A stretch of DNA of 64,000 bases from Rhabdothermincola salaria (GTDB taxonomy: Bacteria > Actinomycetota > Acidimicrobiia > Acidimicrobiales > Acidimicrobilacustridaceae): the NCBI RefSeq assembly GCF_021246445.1, contig NZ_JAJQXW010000005.1, positions 124,001 through 188,000 of the forward strand, read 5' to 3'. The number at the start of each line of letters is the position of its first letter. Within the stretch, counting starts at the first letter, position 1. Made by a program: the position numbers and the translations under genes. The notes under the pieces were generated by a model, which did not search any database, had not been told where the DNA came from, and was given only the letters and a program-made list of their open reading frames with translations. Positions 1 to 8,064 of the stretch are shown piece by piece.

Positions 1-1374
1 CTGGTGCTGGGCAAGGTGTACACGATCTCCAAGAGCGCAGTCGTGCCGGGCACCGTGCGCAACGACACCGAGCTGGTCGAGGCCAACTCCAAGCTCACCG
101 TGCTGTCCGCCGTGGTGGTGGTCATCGCCGCCGCCCCCGCCGGTGCCCTGCTCGCCCTCGGCGGGTCCCGCTGGTCGCTGGGGCTCAGCGCCATCCTCTT
201 CGTCGTGGCGACGGTGTTCGCCCTGCGCCTGCAGCCCACGGTGGTGGCCGACGAACCGGTCGGCGAAGCCGAGAAGGAAGAGCTGCGCAGCGCCGGCATC
301 TTCCTCGCCGGCACCGCCATGTCGCTGGTGCGCGGCGTGGTCGGGTTCCTCGCCTTCATGCTGGCCTTCGCCTTCAAGGACGCCGGCGCACCCCTGTGGC
401 AGCTCGGCGTGGTGGCCGCCACCGCCCAGATCGGCTTCTTCGTGGGCGCGGTCATCGCCCCGCGCCTGCGCCGCCTGGCCAACGAGGAGCAGATCCTGGT
501 CGGTGCCCTCGTCATCATCGCCGTCGGTGGTCTGGCCACCGCGGTCATCGGTGGCCTCTTCGGTGCCGCGGTGATGTCGATGCTGGTGGGGGCCACGGGC
601 AGTTCGGCCAAGCAGGCCTTCGACGCCATCCTCCAGCGTGACGCTCCCGATGCCAACCGCGGGCGGTCCTTCGCCCGTTTCGAGACCCGCTTCCAGCTCA
701 TCTGGGTGATCGGTGCGCTCGTGCCGATCGTGGTGCCCGTGTCGGCACAGGTGGGCTTCGCCCTCATCGCGGTGGCGGCGTCGATCACCGCCGGCTGGTA
801 CCTCCTCGAGCTGCGGCGCATCCGCCAGGGCAACGTGCCCGTCCGGCGGCGGGGCTGGAAGCTCCGGCCCCTCTTCGGTCCTGGGGTCCGCTCGCCGCAC
901 CCGCTCACCCCCGAACCCGAACCCGATTCCGACGGCGAATCCGACGGCGACCAGGTCGCGGCCACCGCCACCGCCGACCACGACCGACGTCCTGCGCCGC
1001 CCACCCCTGCGCCGCCCACCCCTGCGCCGCCCGACCCCACCCTCGTCGACGGCGACGCCACCACCGTGCGGCGCGGCTTCGCCGTCGACCCGCCGTGGGC
1101 GTCGCGCTCGTCCACCGCCAGCCGGCCCGGAGCCGACGTCACCACCGTCACCGACGCGCCGCCGCCACCCGATCGGGCCCGGCGGTGGATGCGCCGGGCC
1201 CCCGAACCGGACGCGGGGCCGAGCGGGGGCACCGGCGCGGCGCCGCCCGAGGTCTGTGGCCAGGGGATGCTGTTCGGCCCCGAGGCGTGGGACGAGGCGG
1301 TTCCCTCCGACGACGCGGTTCGCGGCGACGAGGCCGCGCCGGCCGACGCCGACGAGGCACCCCCGTCCCCCTGA
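1..1374 (+). CDS. MFS transporter, C-terminal part (5' end outside window)
   Basis: The reading frame is already open at base 1, and its first residues (LGKVYTISKSAVVPG, then ELVEANSKL) match the middle of an actinobacterial major facilitator superfamily drug-exporter-like protein. The true start therefore lies upstream. About eight hydrophobic segments follow up to residue ~275. The last ~170 residues are hydrophilic, rich in Pro, Ala and Asp, and include three near-copies of a 15-bp unit at 991-1035 (PAPPT). This long cytoplasmic tail is unusual for an MFS protein and is probably disordered. Substrate cannot be read from the sequence. It converges on the minus-strand gene that ends at 1411. 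Confidence 0.75.
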   Translation: MVLGKVYTISKSAVVPGTVRNDTELVEANSKLTVLSAVVVVIAAAPAGALLALGGSRWSLGLSAILFVVATVFALRLQPTVVADEPVGEAEKEELRSAGIFLAGTAMSLVRGVVGFLAFMLAFAFKDAGAPLWQLGVVAATAQIGFFVGAVIAPRLRRLANEEQILVGALVIIAVGGLATAVIGGLFGAAVMSMLVGATGSSAKQAFDAILQRDAPDANRGRSFARFETRFQLIWVIGALVPIVVPVSAQVGFALIAVAASITAGWYLLELRRIRQGNVPVRRRGWKLRPLFGPGVRSPHPLTPEPEPDSDGESDGDQVAATATADHDRRPAPPTPAPPTPAPPDPTLVDGDATTVRRGFAVDPPWASRSSTASRPGADVTTVTDAPPPPDRARRWMRRAPEPDAGPSGGTGAAPPEVCGQGMLFGPEAWDEAVPSDDAVRGDEAAPADADEAPPSP

Positions 1375-1410
1375 GTCCCGAGCCTGCCGGTCGGCGACCT
1401 GGGGGTCCGG

Positions 1411-2646
1411 TCAGTCGGGCAGGTCGATGCGGGCCAGCCAGAGGCCCGGGGCGTCGATCTCGGCGGGGGTGGGCAGCGTGCGGTCGGACTCCCACAACCG
1501 GGCCAGGCCCTCGGCACCGGAACGCTCGACCACCCCGCCGACGAAGGCCGCGCCGCGGTCGTAGCTGGCCTGGGAGAGCTCGAGGCCGAGGAGCTTCTCG
1601 ACGAAGCGGTCCGACGAGTGGGCCTCCACCCGTCGCCGGCGCAACGCCTCGGTGAGCATCGGGTAGTCCTGCACCAGCCCGTGGCCCACCGTGTCCATGA
1701 TGTGGTCGACGTAGCCGACGATGGCCATGACCAAGGCCTCGAGGCGGGGCAGCAGCTCGCGCTGGGCGGGCGACTGGATGGCGCCGAGCAGGATCTCGGG
1801 GTCGCCGAACATCGACTGCTGCAGGTTGGTGAGCGAGGAGGGATCGCCGGGGTCGATGTCGCCCAGGCGGTCCTCGAGGGCGGAGGAGTCGGGCTGGAAC
1901 CCGCTCACGTAGGCCAGCAGCAGCTCGTCGAGCCGGGTCCGGACGTGGGGGAGGCGCAGCACCGTGTGGGTGGCGACCTCCTGCACGCAGACCCAGAGGC
2001 GCAGGTCGTCGGGGGGCAGGCTCCACTCCTCGCCGAACTCGTCGAGGTTGGCCACCACCACCATGAGCTCGTCGGACGGGGGGCGGGGGATGGGGAGGTC
2101 GTACTGGCCGAGGGCCCGGCGGGCCAGGTGGCCGACCATCGATCCGGCGGTCATGCCGAGCATCATGGGGCCGACCATCTGCATCAGCGGGGCCATGAAG
2201 CCGAGCGGGTCGGCGGGGTCGGGGCTCTCGGGTTCGGCGGCAGGGGAGTGCAGCGCACCGGCGAGCGCTTCGAAGAGGGGACGCCAGGCGTCGAGCGTGG
2301 CGTTCACCCACTGGCCGCGCGTGACCGGGGTGATGGCGATGCCCCGGCCGGTGGCCGAGGAGGGCAGCCCGGTGGCGGTGCCCACGTGGAGCTCGGCCAC
2401 TCGGGCCAGCTGCTCGATCTTGATCCGCTCGAGCGGATCGACGTTGGTCTCCTGGCCTCCGTCGGTGGCGACGGTGTAGGCCAGCTGCCGGGCAGCGTCC
2501 CATCCGACCGGGCCCTGCTGGGAGAACAACCGGGCGAGGTCGCCGAAGATGGGCAGCCCTTCGAAGGGGTTGGTGCCCCCCTGTCCGAAGGGGTCGTCGG
2601 GGGTGTCGGGGGGTTCCGGGCTCACCCGGTTCAGCGTAGGCCCCAT
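1411..2646 (-). CDS. Zincin_2-like protein (DUF2342 / TIGR03624 type), probably inactive
   Basis: A 411-residue protein resembling the actinobacterial 'zinc-dependent metalloprotease / putative hydrolase' family PF10103. Recognisable parts are the N-terminal NPFEGLPIFGDLARLF, the VGWDAARQLA segment, the glycine-rich hydrophobic GMTAGSMVGHLA stretch and the LRLWVCVQEVATHTVL helix. That helix normally carries a metal-binding xExxH pattern; here it reads QEVAT followed by H, so the classical ligands look degenerate. I chose the ATG at 2646 because the frame upstream of it is low-complexity antisense of the divergent epimerase gene, and MGPTLNRV starts just before the conserved Gly/Pro-rich N-terminus. 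It is divergent from the gene at 2707 with only 60 bp between them. Function in the cell is unknown. Confidence 0.75.
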   Translation of the reverse strand: MGPTLNRVSPEPPDTPDDPFGQGGTNPFEGLPIFGDLARLFSQQGPVGWDAARQLAYTVATDGGQETNVDPLERIKIEQLARVAELHVGTATGLPSSATGRGIAITPVTRGQWVNATLDAWRPLFEALAGALHSPAAEPESPDPADPLGFMAPLMQMVGPMMLGMTAGSMVGHLARRALGQYDLPIPRPPSDELMVVVANLDEFGEEWSLPPDDLRLWVCVQEVATHTVLRLPHVRTRLDELLLAYVSGFQPDSSALEDRLGDIDPGDPSSLTNLQQSMFGDPEILLGAIQSPAQRELLPRLEALVMAIVGYVDHIMDTVGHGLVQDYPMLTEALRRRRVEAHSSDRFVEKLLGLELSQASYDRGAAFVGGVVERSGAEGLARLWESDRTLPTPAEIDAPGLWLARIDLPD

Positions 2647-2706
2647 GCGCGTCGTCCCCGCCTCGGGTGTGCCGGTTCCGCCGACGTCGGGGCATGATGG
2701 GCCCGG

Positions 2707-3780
2707 ATGGGCAACGTCGTGGTGGTGACCGGAGCTGCGGGCTCGATCGGCCGGCGGGTCGTGGACGACGTGGCGTCCGACCGCCTCGTCCGCCGCGTGG
2801 TCGCCGTCGATCGCGCCGGGATGGCGTCGTCGACCCCCGGATCGACGCACCGCGCCGAGGTGCGATCGGTGCCCTTCGCGCTCGACGATCCTCGTCTGGC
2901 CGGCGCCGTGGCCGGAGCCACCGAGGTGATCTTGGTGAGCGCCGCGTCGGGCCCGGAGCTCGACGGCACGGGCGGAGCCGAGGTCGACCTCGACGGCGTC
3001 TCGGCCCTGCTCGGGGTGCTCGGGGACGTCGACACCCTGGAGCACATGGTGGTGGTGTCGTCAGGGCTGGTCTACGGCTCGAGCCCCGACAACCCTCTGC
3101 CCCTCACCGAGCGGGTGCGGGCCCGCCCCGATCCCGAGGTGCCCGCCGCCGTGGCCAAGGCCGAGCTCGAGCACCGGGTGCGGCGCTGGGCCGTGCAGCA
3201 CCAGGTCCCGTGCACGGTGCTGCGGCCCAGCGTGGTGGTGGCCCCCGAGAACGCCCGTTGGCTGGGTCGGTCGCCGTGGTCCAGCGCCGGGCTGCAGGTG
3301 GCGGGGGCCGAGCCGCCCGTGCAGTTCCTCCACGTCGACGACCTGGTGACCGCGGTCGCCGCCGTGCGTCGGTCTCGTCCCGATGCGGTGGTCAACGTGG
3401 CCCCCGACGGCTGGATCACCGCCGACGAGCGCCGGGCGCTCAAGGGCCCGGCGGCTCGGGTGCGCCTGCCGCGAGCCGTCGCGGTGGGGGTGGCCCGCCT
3501 CGGTCGCGGGCTGCGCGTCGACTGGGGCGACCCGTCCGCGGTCATCGCCAGCGCCGCCCCATGGGTGTTGGCCAACGATCGCCTCAAGGCCACGGGCTGG
3601 CGCCCCACCCACACCAGCGAGGAGGCCTTCGTGGTGGTCGACCCGGGTGGGCCGTGGTCTCGGCTCACTCCCCGCGACCGCCAGACGCTGGCCCTGGGCT
3701 CGCTCGGCGTCGCGGTGGCGACGGCCCTCGGCGTCGTGCTGGCGGTGGTGCAGCGCCTGCGCCGAGCCGGTCGCCGCTGA
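2707..3780 (+). CDS. NAD-dependent epimerase/dehydratase (extended SDR fold) with C-terminal membrane anchor
   Basis: A 357-residue protein. VVVTGAAGSIGRRV near the N-terminus is the Rossmann GxxGxxG dinucleotide-binding motif of extended short-chain dehydrogenases. The middle holds the expected LVYGSS pattern, then a substrate-binding region (VLRPSVVVAP, VQFLHVDDLVTAV). The last 35 residues include one hydrophobic helix (LALGSLGVAVATALGVVLAVV) and a basic end, so the protein may be tethered to the membrane. Its substrate, probably a nucleotide sugar or similar, cannot be told from the sequence. The gene ends directly before the 17-bp tandem repeat. Confidence 0.8.
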   Translation: MGNVVVVTGAAGSIGRRVVDDVASDRLVRRVVAVDRAGMASSTPGSTHRAEVRSVPFALDDPRLAGAVAGATEVILVSAASGPELDGTGGAEVDLDGVSALLGVLGDVDTLEHMVVVSSGLVYGSSPDNPLPLTERVRARPDPEVPAAVAKAELEHRVRRWAVQHQVPCTVLRPSVVVAPENARWLGRSPWSSAGLQVAGAEPPVQFLHVDDLVTAVAAVRRSRPDAVVNVAPDGWITADERRALKGPAARVRLPRAVAVGVARLGRGLRVDWGDPSAVIASAAPWVLANDRLKATGWRPTHTSEEAFVVVDPGGPWSRLTPRDRQTLALGSLGVAVATALGVVLAVVQRLRRAGRR

Positions 3781-3781
3781 C

Positions 3782-3934
3782 CCGACCGACCGACCGGGCC
3801 GACCGACCGACTGGGCCGACCGACCGACTGGGCCGGCCGACCGACTGGGCCGACCGACCGACTGGGCCGACCGACCGACTGGGCCGACCGACCGACTGGG
3901 CCGACCGACCGACTGGGCCGACCGACCGACTGGG
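3782..3934. repeat. 17-bp tandem repeat (minisatellite), nine units
   Basis: Nine head-to-tail copies of CCGACCGACCGACTGGG fill the gap between two convergent genes. Unit 1 ends in CCGGG and unit 4 starts CCGGC; the other seven are identical. Each unit contains a smaller CCGA repeat. Because 17 is not a multiple of 3, the array reads through all frames, so it is not a protein repeat. It begins two bases after one stop codon and ends 12 bases before the other, and may affect transcription ending for both genes. Confidence 0.95.
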
Positions 3935-3946
3935 CCGGCTCGGGTG

Positions 3947-5203
3947 TCAGCTCTGGGCGCCGAGGGTGACGGGCAGATCGACCGTGTCCCCGTCGCGTAT
4001 GACCGTGACGGTGACCTCGTCGCCGGGTTCGTGGGCCCGGATGGCGACCACCAGCGACGAGACGGACAGCACCTCGGCGCCGTCGAGGTGCACGACGATG
4101 TCGCCCGGGCGCAGCCCGGCCGTGTCGGCCGGGCTGTCGGGGGTGACCTCGGTGAGCACGGCGCCGGCCCGGCCCAGCTCCCCGGCGAGGTCGGTGTCGA
4201 GGTCGTCGCCCATCACGCCCAGCCAGGCCCGGGTGGTGCGCCCCGTGGCGATCAACTCGTCGGCCGCCACGATGGCGGCATCGATCGGGGTGGCGTAGTG
4301 GACCATGGGACCCTCCGACGCGTCGTTCGTCGTCGTCGGGACGGGTGCCGCGGTGGAGACGGGGGCGATGCCGGTCCCTTCGCCGGGCAGGGCGACGAGG
4401 ACCAGCCCGAGGACGGCGCCGGCCTCGGTGCACACGACGGCGCCCGGGGTGGTCGGCGCGGCGTCGAACGACGCGCCGATGAGGTCGTGCCAGGTGCCCT
4501 GGGGGGCGTCGACCCGCCAGCCCATCCCGTTGATGGTCCCCGTGCTGACGGCGGGTGATCCGGCAGGGTCCGGCGGGTGCGACACCGACAGCGCGGGGTC
4601 ACCGGGGTCCACCCCGTCGACGTCGGCGAGCACCGCCGCACTCAGCTCGTCGGCGTCGACCTTCACCACGGCCACGCCGCTGACCTCGTCGACGCCGACC
4701 ACGCCGGCGTCGAGGACGCGACCGTCGGCGAGGGTCACGACCACGTCGTCGGCGTCGGCGACCACCGCGGCGGCGGTGAGCACGTGGCCGTCGGAGCGGT
4801 AGACGACGCCGCTGGCCGTGGTGGTCGTGGACCCGGCTCGGGCATCGACGCGGGCGAGGGCCGTGCCGAGCACGTCGACGGGGTCGGCGCCGCCCCCGTT
4901 GGGCAGCGCCACCGCCACCTGTTCCACCACGACCGGGCTGCGGGTCTGGTCGAAGGTGCCGATCAGGGCCAGCAGGGCGAGCGTGGCCACGGCCCCGGCG
5001 GCCATGGCCAGCACCACCGTGCGCCCCCGAGCGGCGTCGCCGACGCCGGCGCCGGACGGGGCGGCGATCACCTCGACGGCAGGCCGGGGGGGCTCGCCGG
5101 ACGCGGATCGACCCAGCTCCGAGGGGTGGCGCCAGATCCGATCCTCTGGTGGGAGAGGCGGCACGAACCCGTCGGCGTCGTCGGAATCGTCAGGCCTCGC
5201 CAT
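3947..5203 (-). CDS. HtrA/DegP-like membrane-anchored PDZ protein with lost catalytic triad
   Basis: A 418-residue protein: an acidic cytoplasmic N-terminus (MARPDDSDDADG, then IWRHPSELG, common in actinobacterial serine-protease homologues), one TM helix around residues 60-80, a trypsin-like domain and a C-terminal PDZ domain (TRAWLGVMGDDL...AGLRPGDIVVHLDG). The protease fold is recognisable (ASGVVYRSDGHVLT, TLADGRVLDAGVVGVD), but the three catalytic positions are gone: TNAHVV is TAAAVV, TDLAVLK is SGVAVVK and GNSGG is replaced by TTPGAVV. It is therefore probably a binding or sensor protein at the outer face of the membrane. The ATG at 5203 fits the IWRHPSELG-type N-terminus; the longer frame upstream reads through the moaE promoter region. 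Confidence 0.8.
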   Translation of the reverse strand: MARPDDSDDADGFVPPLPPEDRIWRHPSELGRSASGEPPRPAVEVIAAPSGAGVGDAARGRTVVLAMAAGAVATLALLALIGTFDQTRSPVVVEQVAVALPNGGGADPVDVLGTALARVDARAGSTTTTASGVVYRSDGHVLTAAAVVADADDVVVTLADGRVLDAGVVGVDEVSGVAVVKVDADELSAAVLADVDGVDPGDPALSVSHPPDPAGSPAVSTGTINGMGWRVDAPQGTWHDLIGASFDAAPTTPGAVVCTEAGAVLGLVLVALPGEGTGIAPVSTAAPVPTTTNDASEGPMVHYATPIDAAIVAADELIATGRTTRAWLGVMGDDLDTDLAGELGRAGAVLTEVTPDSPADTAGLRPGDIVVHLDGAEVLSVSSLVVAIRAHEPGDEVTVTVIRDGDTVDLPVTLGAQS

Positions 5204-5263
5204 GGCCGCGGATCGTACCGGCGACGCCGGTCGCGTTGGACGCGCCCCCACTACGATGGGGTA

Positions 5264-5755
5264 GTGACCATCGACGCCCCGCATGCCGACGACTGGGTGG
5301 CCCTCACCGACGAGGTGCTCGACGTCGGTCTCGCCACCGACTGGGTGACGCGCCCCGGGTGCGGAGCGATCGTGGCCTTCAGCGGCGTGGTGCGCGACCA
5401 CGCCGACGGCACGGTCGACGTCACCCACATCGACTACGAGGCGTGGTCCGAGCAGGTGCTACCCCGTCTCGGCGACATCGCCGCCGACATGCGGCGTCGC
5501 TGGCCGGATCTCGGGCGCATCGTGCTGTGGCATCGTGACGGCGTGGTGCACCTGGGTGAGTCGTCAGTGGTCGTGGCCGTGTCGGCCCCTCATCGGGGCG
5601 AGGCGTTCGACGCCGCCGAGCACGGCATCGACACCCTCAAGGCCACCGTCCCGATCTGGAAGAAGGAGCACTGGCCGGGCGGCGCCACCTGGGCCCGAGC
5701 CACCCAGCCCATCACCGACGTCGACGACCTCGCCACCGACGGGGTGACGCGGTGA
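5264..5755 (+). CDS. moaE: Molybdopterin synthase catalytic subunit MoaE
   Basis: A 163-residue protein matching MoaE, the large subunit that transfers sulfur from MoaD thiocarboxylate to precursor Z to make molybdopterin. Family features are GCGAIVAFSGVVRDHADG, the DYEAW segment, VVVAVSAPHRGEAFDAAEHGID and TLKATVPIWKKEHW, which carries the conserved active-site lysines. The start is GTG at 5264, just after the promoter region shared with the divergent PDZ gene. Its stop overlaps the next start by four bases (GTGA), so the two are cotranscribed. No moaD or other molybdenum-cofactor gene is nearby. Confidence 0.9.
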   Translation: MTIDAPHADDWVALTDEVLDVGLATDWVTRPGCGAIVAFSGVVRDHADGTVDVTHIDYEAWSEQVLPRLGDIAADMRRRWPDLGRIVLWHRDGVVHLGESSVVVAVSAPHRGEAFDAAEHGIDTLKATVPIWKKEHWPGGATWARATQPITDVDDLATDGVTR

Positions 5756-6039
5756 GCGGTGGGGTGGGCTTCCTGCTCATCGTCGTGGTCATCACCGTGG
5801 TGGGCTCGCTGGTGCTGTGGTTGCGCAACCGCAAGCCCACGACGTACATGTCGAGCGTCGACGAGTTCCAACAGGAGATGCAGGCGCTCGGCCGCGATCC
5901 GAACCAGGCTCCCGAGCGGTCGCGCCGCTCGTCTCGCCCACGGGGCGCGGCCCCGCCCCCCAGCCGCACCTCCCCGCCCCCCACGTCGAATCGACGTGAT
6001 CGTCGGTCGCGCACCGACGACCAGGGTGGGGGGCAGTAG
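5752..6039 (+). CDS. Small single-pass membrane protein, unknown function
   Basis: A 95-residue protein with one strong N-terminal TM helix (residues ~5-25: VGFLLIVVVITVVGSLVLW), then RNRKPTTYMSSVDEFQQEMQAL and a basic, Pro/Arg/Ser-rich tail. The SSVDEF..EM.AL segment after the helix recurs in small actinobacterial membrane proteins of unknown role. It overlaps moaE by four bases and its stop is two bases from the proposed mreB start, so the three genes are probably translationally coupled. This placement hints at a cell-envelope role, which is inference only. Confidence 0.7.
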   Translation: MSGGVGFLLIVVVITVVGSLVLWLRNRKPTTYMSSVDEFQQEMQALGRDPNQAPERSRRSSRPRGAAPPPSRTSPPPTSNRRDRRSRTDDQGGGQ

Positions 6040-6041
6040 CT

Positions 6042-7037
6042 CTGGCTCGCGACCTGGCCATCGACCTCGGCACCGCCAACACCCTCGTGTACGTGCGCGG
6101 CGAGGGCATCGTGCTCAACGAGCCGTCGGTGATCGCCCTCAACAGCCGTACGCAGGACGTCCTGGCCATGGGCCACGAGGCGTGGCAGATGATCGGGCGC
6201 ACCCCCAGCTACATCGTGGCCGTGCGTCCCCTGCGCAAGGGCGCCATCACCGACTTCGAGGTGACGCAGCGCATGATCCGCCTGCTGCTGCAGCGCGTGG
6301 GGGTGAACCGGTTCAACCGCCCGCGGGTCGTCATCTGCGTGCCGTCGGCCATCACCGCGGTCGAGCAGCGCGCCGTCACCGAAGCGGCGCGTCGGGCCGG
6401 GGCGGCCGAGGCCCACCTCATCGAACAGCCCATGGCTGCCGCCATCGGGTCCGGCCTGCCCATCAACGAGCCGCTCGGCAACATGGTCATCGACATCGGC
6501 GGTGGCACGTCGGAGGTGGCGCTCATCTCCCTCGGGGGGGTGGTGGCGCTCGAGGCGGTGCGCGTCGGCAGCTTCGACATCGACGCCGCGATCCAGACCT
6601 ACATCCGACGCGAATACGGCATCGCCATCGGCGAACGCACGGCCGAGGAGATCAAGGTCACCATCGGCTCGGCGTGGCCCACCGAGCACGAGTTCGCGGC
6701 CGAGGTCCGGGGTCGCGAGCTCATGAGCGGGCTCCCCAAGACCGTCATCCTCACGGCCGAGGAGGTGCGCGAGGCCATCGACGAGCCGGTGTCGGCCATG
6801 GTCGACGCCGCCATCGCCTGTCTCGGCCAGGCTCCGCCGGAGCTGGCCCAGGACCTCATCGGCCAGGGCATCCACCTGGTGGGCGGTGGCGGCATGCTGC
6901 GGGGCCTCGACCTGCGTCTCGAGCACGAGACCGACATCCCGGTGCACCTCGTCGATCTGCCGCTCGAGTCGGTGGTGCTGGGCGCGGGGCACTGCGTGGA
7001 GTCCTTCGACCAGCTCAAGGTCATGTTCATGGAGTGA
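6042..7037 (+). CDS. mreB: MreB-like rod-shape-determining actin homologue, apparent CTG start
   Basis: A 331-residue protein of the MreB/Mbl family, which polymerises on the inner membrane and guides wall synthesis. Visible motifs are phosphate-1 DLAIDLGTANTLVY at residues 4-17, the phosphate-2 loop VIDIGGGTSEVAL and the adenosine loop LVGGGGMLRGLD near the C-terminus. The first GTG in frame (6087) would remove the whole phosphate-1 strand. The only codon that keeps it is CTG at 6042 (LARDLAIDLG), and the frame immediately above has no ATG, GTG or TTG. A G-rich stretch (GGGTGGGGGGCAG) lies just upstream, and the preceding gene stops two bases before. No mreC, mreD or rodA follows. Confidence 0.85.
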   Translation: MARDLAIDLGTANTLVYVRGEGIVLNEPSVIALNSRTQDVLAMGHEAWQMIGRTPSYIVAVRPLRKGAITDFEVTQRMIRLLLQRVGVNRFNRPRVVICVPSAITAVEQRAVTEAARRAGAAEAHLIEQPMAAAIGSGLPINEPLGNMVIDIGGGTSEVALISLGGVVALEAVRVGSFDIDAAIQTYIRREYGIAIGERTAEEIKVTIGSAWPTEHEFAAEVRGRELMSGLPKTVILTAEEVREAIDEPVSAMVDAAIACLGQAPPELAQDLIGQGIHLVGGGGMLRGLDLRLEHETDIPVHLVDLPLESVVLGAGHCVESFDQLKVMFME

Positions 7038-7091
7038 CCGCCGATCGGGCATCGCTGCTCGGTCCTGGGTGGTCCTCTACGATGGCGGTTG

Positions 7092-7109
7092 GGTGACGAT
7101 TTCGTCACC
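7092..7109. promoter_or_regulatory. Perfect palindrome GGTGACGA-TT-TCGTCACC, candidate operator
   Basis: An 8-bp perfect inverted repeat with a 2-bp spacer, 94 bp upstream of the livF start and in the leader of the ABC operon. Its size and symmetry suit a dimeric TetR- or GntR-type repressor. A TetR gene lies at the far side of the same cluster (14930). The binding partner is inference. Confidence 0.5.
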
Positions 7110-7132
7110 GAGTGGCGGGGGGCCGGCGCCAT

Positions 7133-7146
7133 GTGACTACAGTCAC
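7133..7146. promoter_or_regulatory. Second palindrome GTGACT-AC-AGTCAC upstream of the ABC operon
   Basis: A 6-bp perfect inverted repeat with a 2-bp spacer, 57 bp before the livF start and 24 bp after the first palindrome. It shares the half-site core GTGAC with the first, which suggests two binding sites for one regulator. Confidence 0.45.
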
Positions 7147-7202
7147 GGCCCATGACGGCTCGCCGGGGGTGGGCCGGAGAGGTCCCTGGGGGGTGACGCG
7201 TG

Positions 7203-8030
7203 ATGGCTGCGCAATCGACGATCGTGCCTGCACCGGACGTGGTCCTCGCCGTCAACAACCTCGAGGTCGTCTACAACGACGTGATCCTGGCCGTGCGCGG
7301 CATCAGCCTGCAGGTCCCCCGCGGCAGCATCGTGGCCGTCCTCGGTGCCAACGGGGCGGGCAAGACCACGGTGCTGCGAGCCATCACCGGCCTGCTCGAC
7401 GTGCACCGGGCCCGCATCACCAAGGGCGGCGTCGAGCTCGAGGGGCGACGCATCGACAGCGACGACCCCGCCGCCATCGTGCGTTCGGGCGTGTCGCAGG
7501 TCATGGAGGGCCGGCGGGTGTTCTCCGCCCTGAGCGTCGACGAGAACCTGCGCGCCGGCGCCTACACGCGCCGCTCCAAGGCCGAGATCACCGAGAGCTT
7601 CGACCGCGTCATGGAGCTGTTCCCGATCCTGCGGGACCGCCGCCGTTCGATCGCGGGCTACCTCTCCGGCGGCGAGCAGCAGATGGTCGCCATGGGGCGG
7701 GCCCTGATGGCCTCGCCCAAGGTGTTGTTGCTCGACGAACCGTCGCTCGGCCTGGCCCCGCTCATCGTCGAGCAGATCGGCGAGATCATCGGCGAGGTCA
7801 ACCGCCAGGGCACCAGCGTGGTGCTGGTCGAGCAGAACGCAGCGATGGCCCTGGGGGTCTCCCACCACGGCTACGTCGTCGAGAACGGCCGGGTGGTCAA
7901 GGACGGTCCGGCCGACGAGCTGCGCGACGACAAGGACATCCAGGAGTTCTACCTGGGCGTCGGTGAGGCCGGCCGCAAGTCGTTCCGCGACGTCAAGACC
8001 TACCGGCGCCGCAAGCGGTGGAGCGCCTGA
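7203..8030 (+). CDS. livF: LivF-type ABC transporter ATPase
   Basis: A 275-residue ATPase of the branched-chain amino-acid/carboxylate uptake family (HAAT). The Walker A motif is GANGAGKTT, the Q-loop region SQVMEGRRVF is typical of LivF, the signature is LSGGEQQMVAMGRAL, Walker B is VLLLDEPSLGLAP and the switch region is VVLVEQNAAMAL. I take the ATG at 7203; a GTG at 7200 directly before it is also possible. The C-terminus has a basic extension (RKSFRDVKTYRRRKRW) beyond the usual LivF end. It is the first gene of the livFG-acsL-livHM-livK cluster and works with LivG on the cytoplasmic face of LivHM. Confidence 0.9.
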   Translation: MAAQSTIVPAPDVVLAVNNLEVVYNDVILAVRGISLQVPRGSIVAVLGANGAGKTTVLRAITGLLDVHRARITKGGVELEGRRIDSDDPAAIVRSGVSQVMEGRRVFSALSVDENLRAGAYTRRSKAEITESFDRVMELFPILRDRRRSIAGYLSGGEQQMVAMGRALMASPKVLLLDEPSLGLAPLIVEQIGEIIGEVNRQGTSVVLVEQNAAMALGVSHHGYVVENGRVVKDGPADELRDDKDIQEFYLGVGEAGRKSFRDVKTYRRRKRWSA

Positions 8031-8064
8031 TGGCGCCCGAGCACCACGTCGGGGAGGAGCCGGC

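Noticed and set aside
3781-3946. Protein repeat (DRPTGPT-like) encoded by the 17-bp array
   Set aside because: The array is outside both flanking genes and its period is not a multiple of three; any frame through it lacks start signals.
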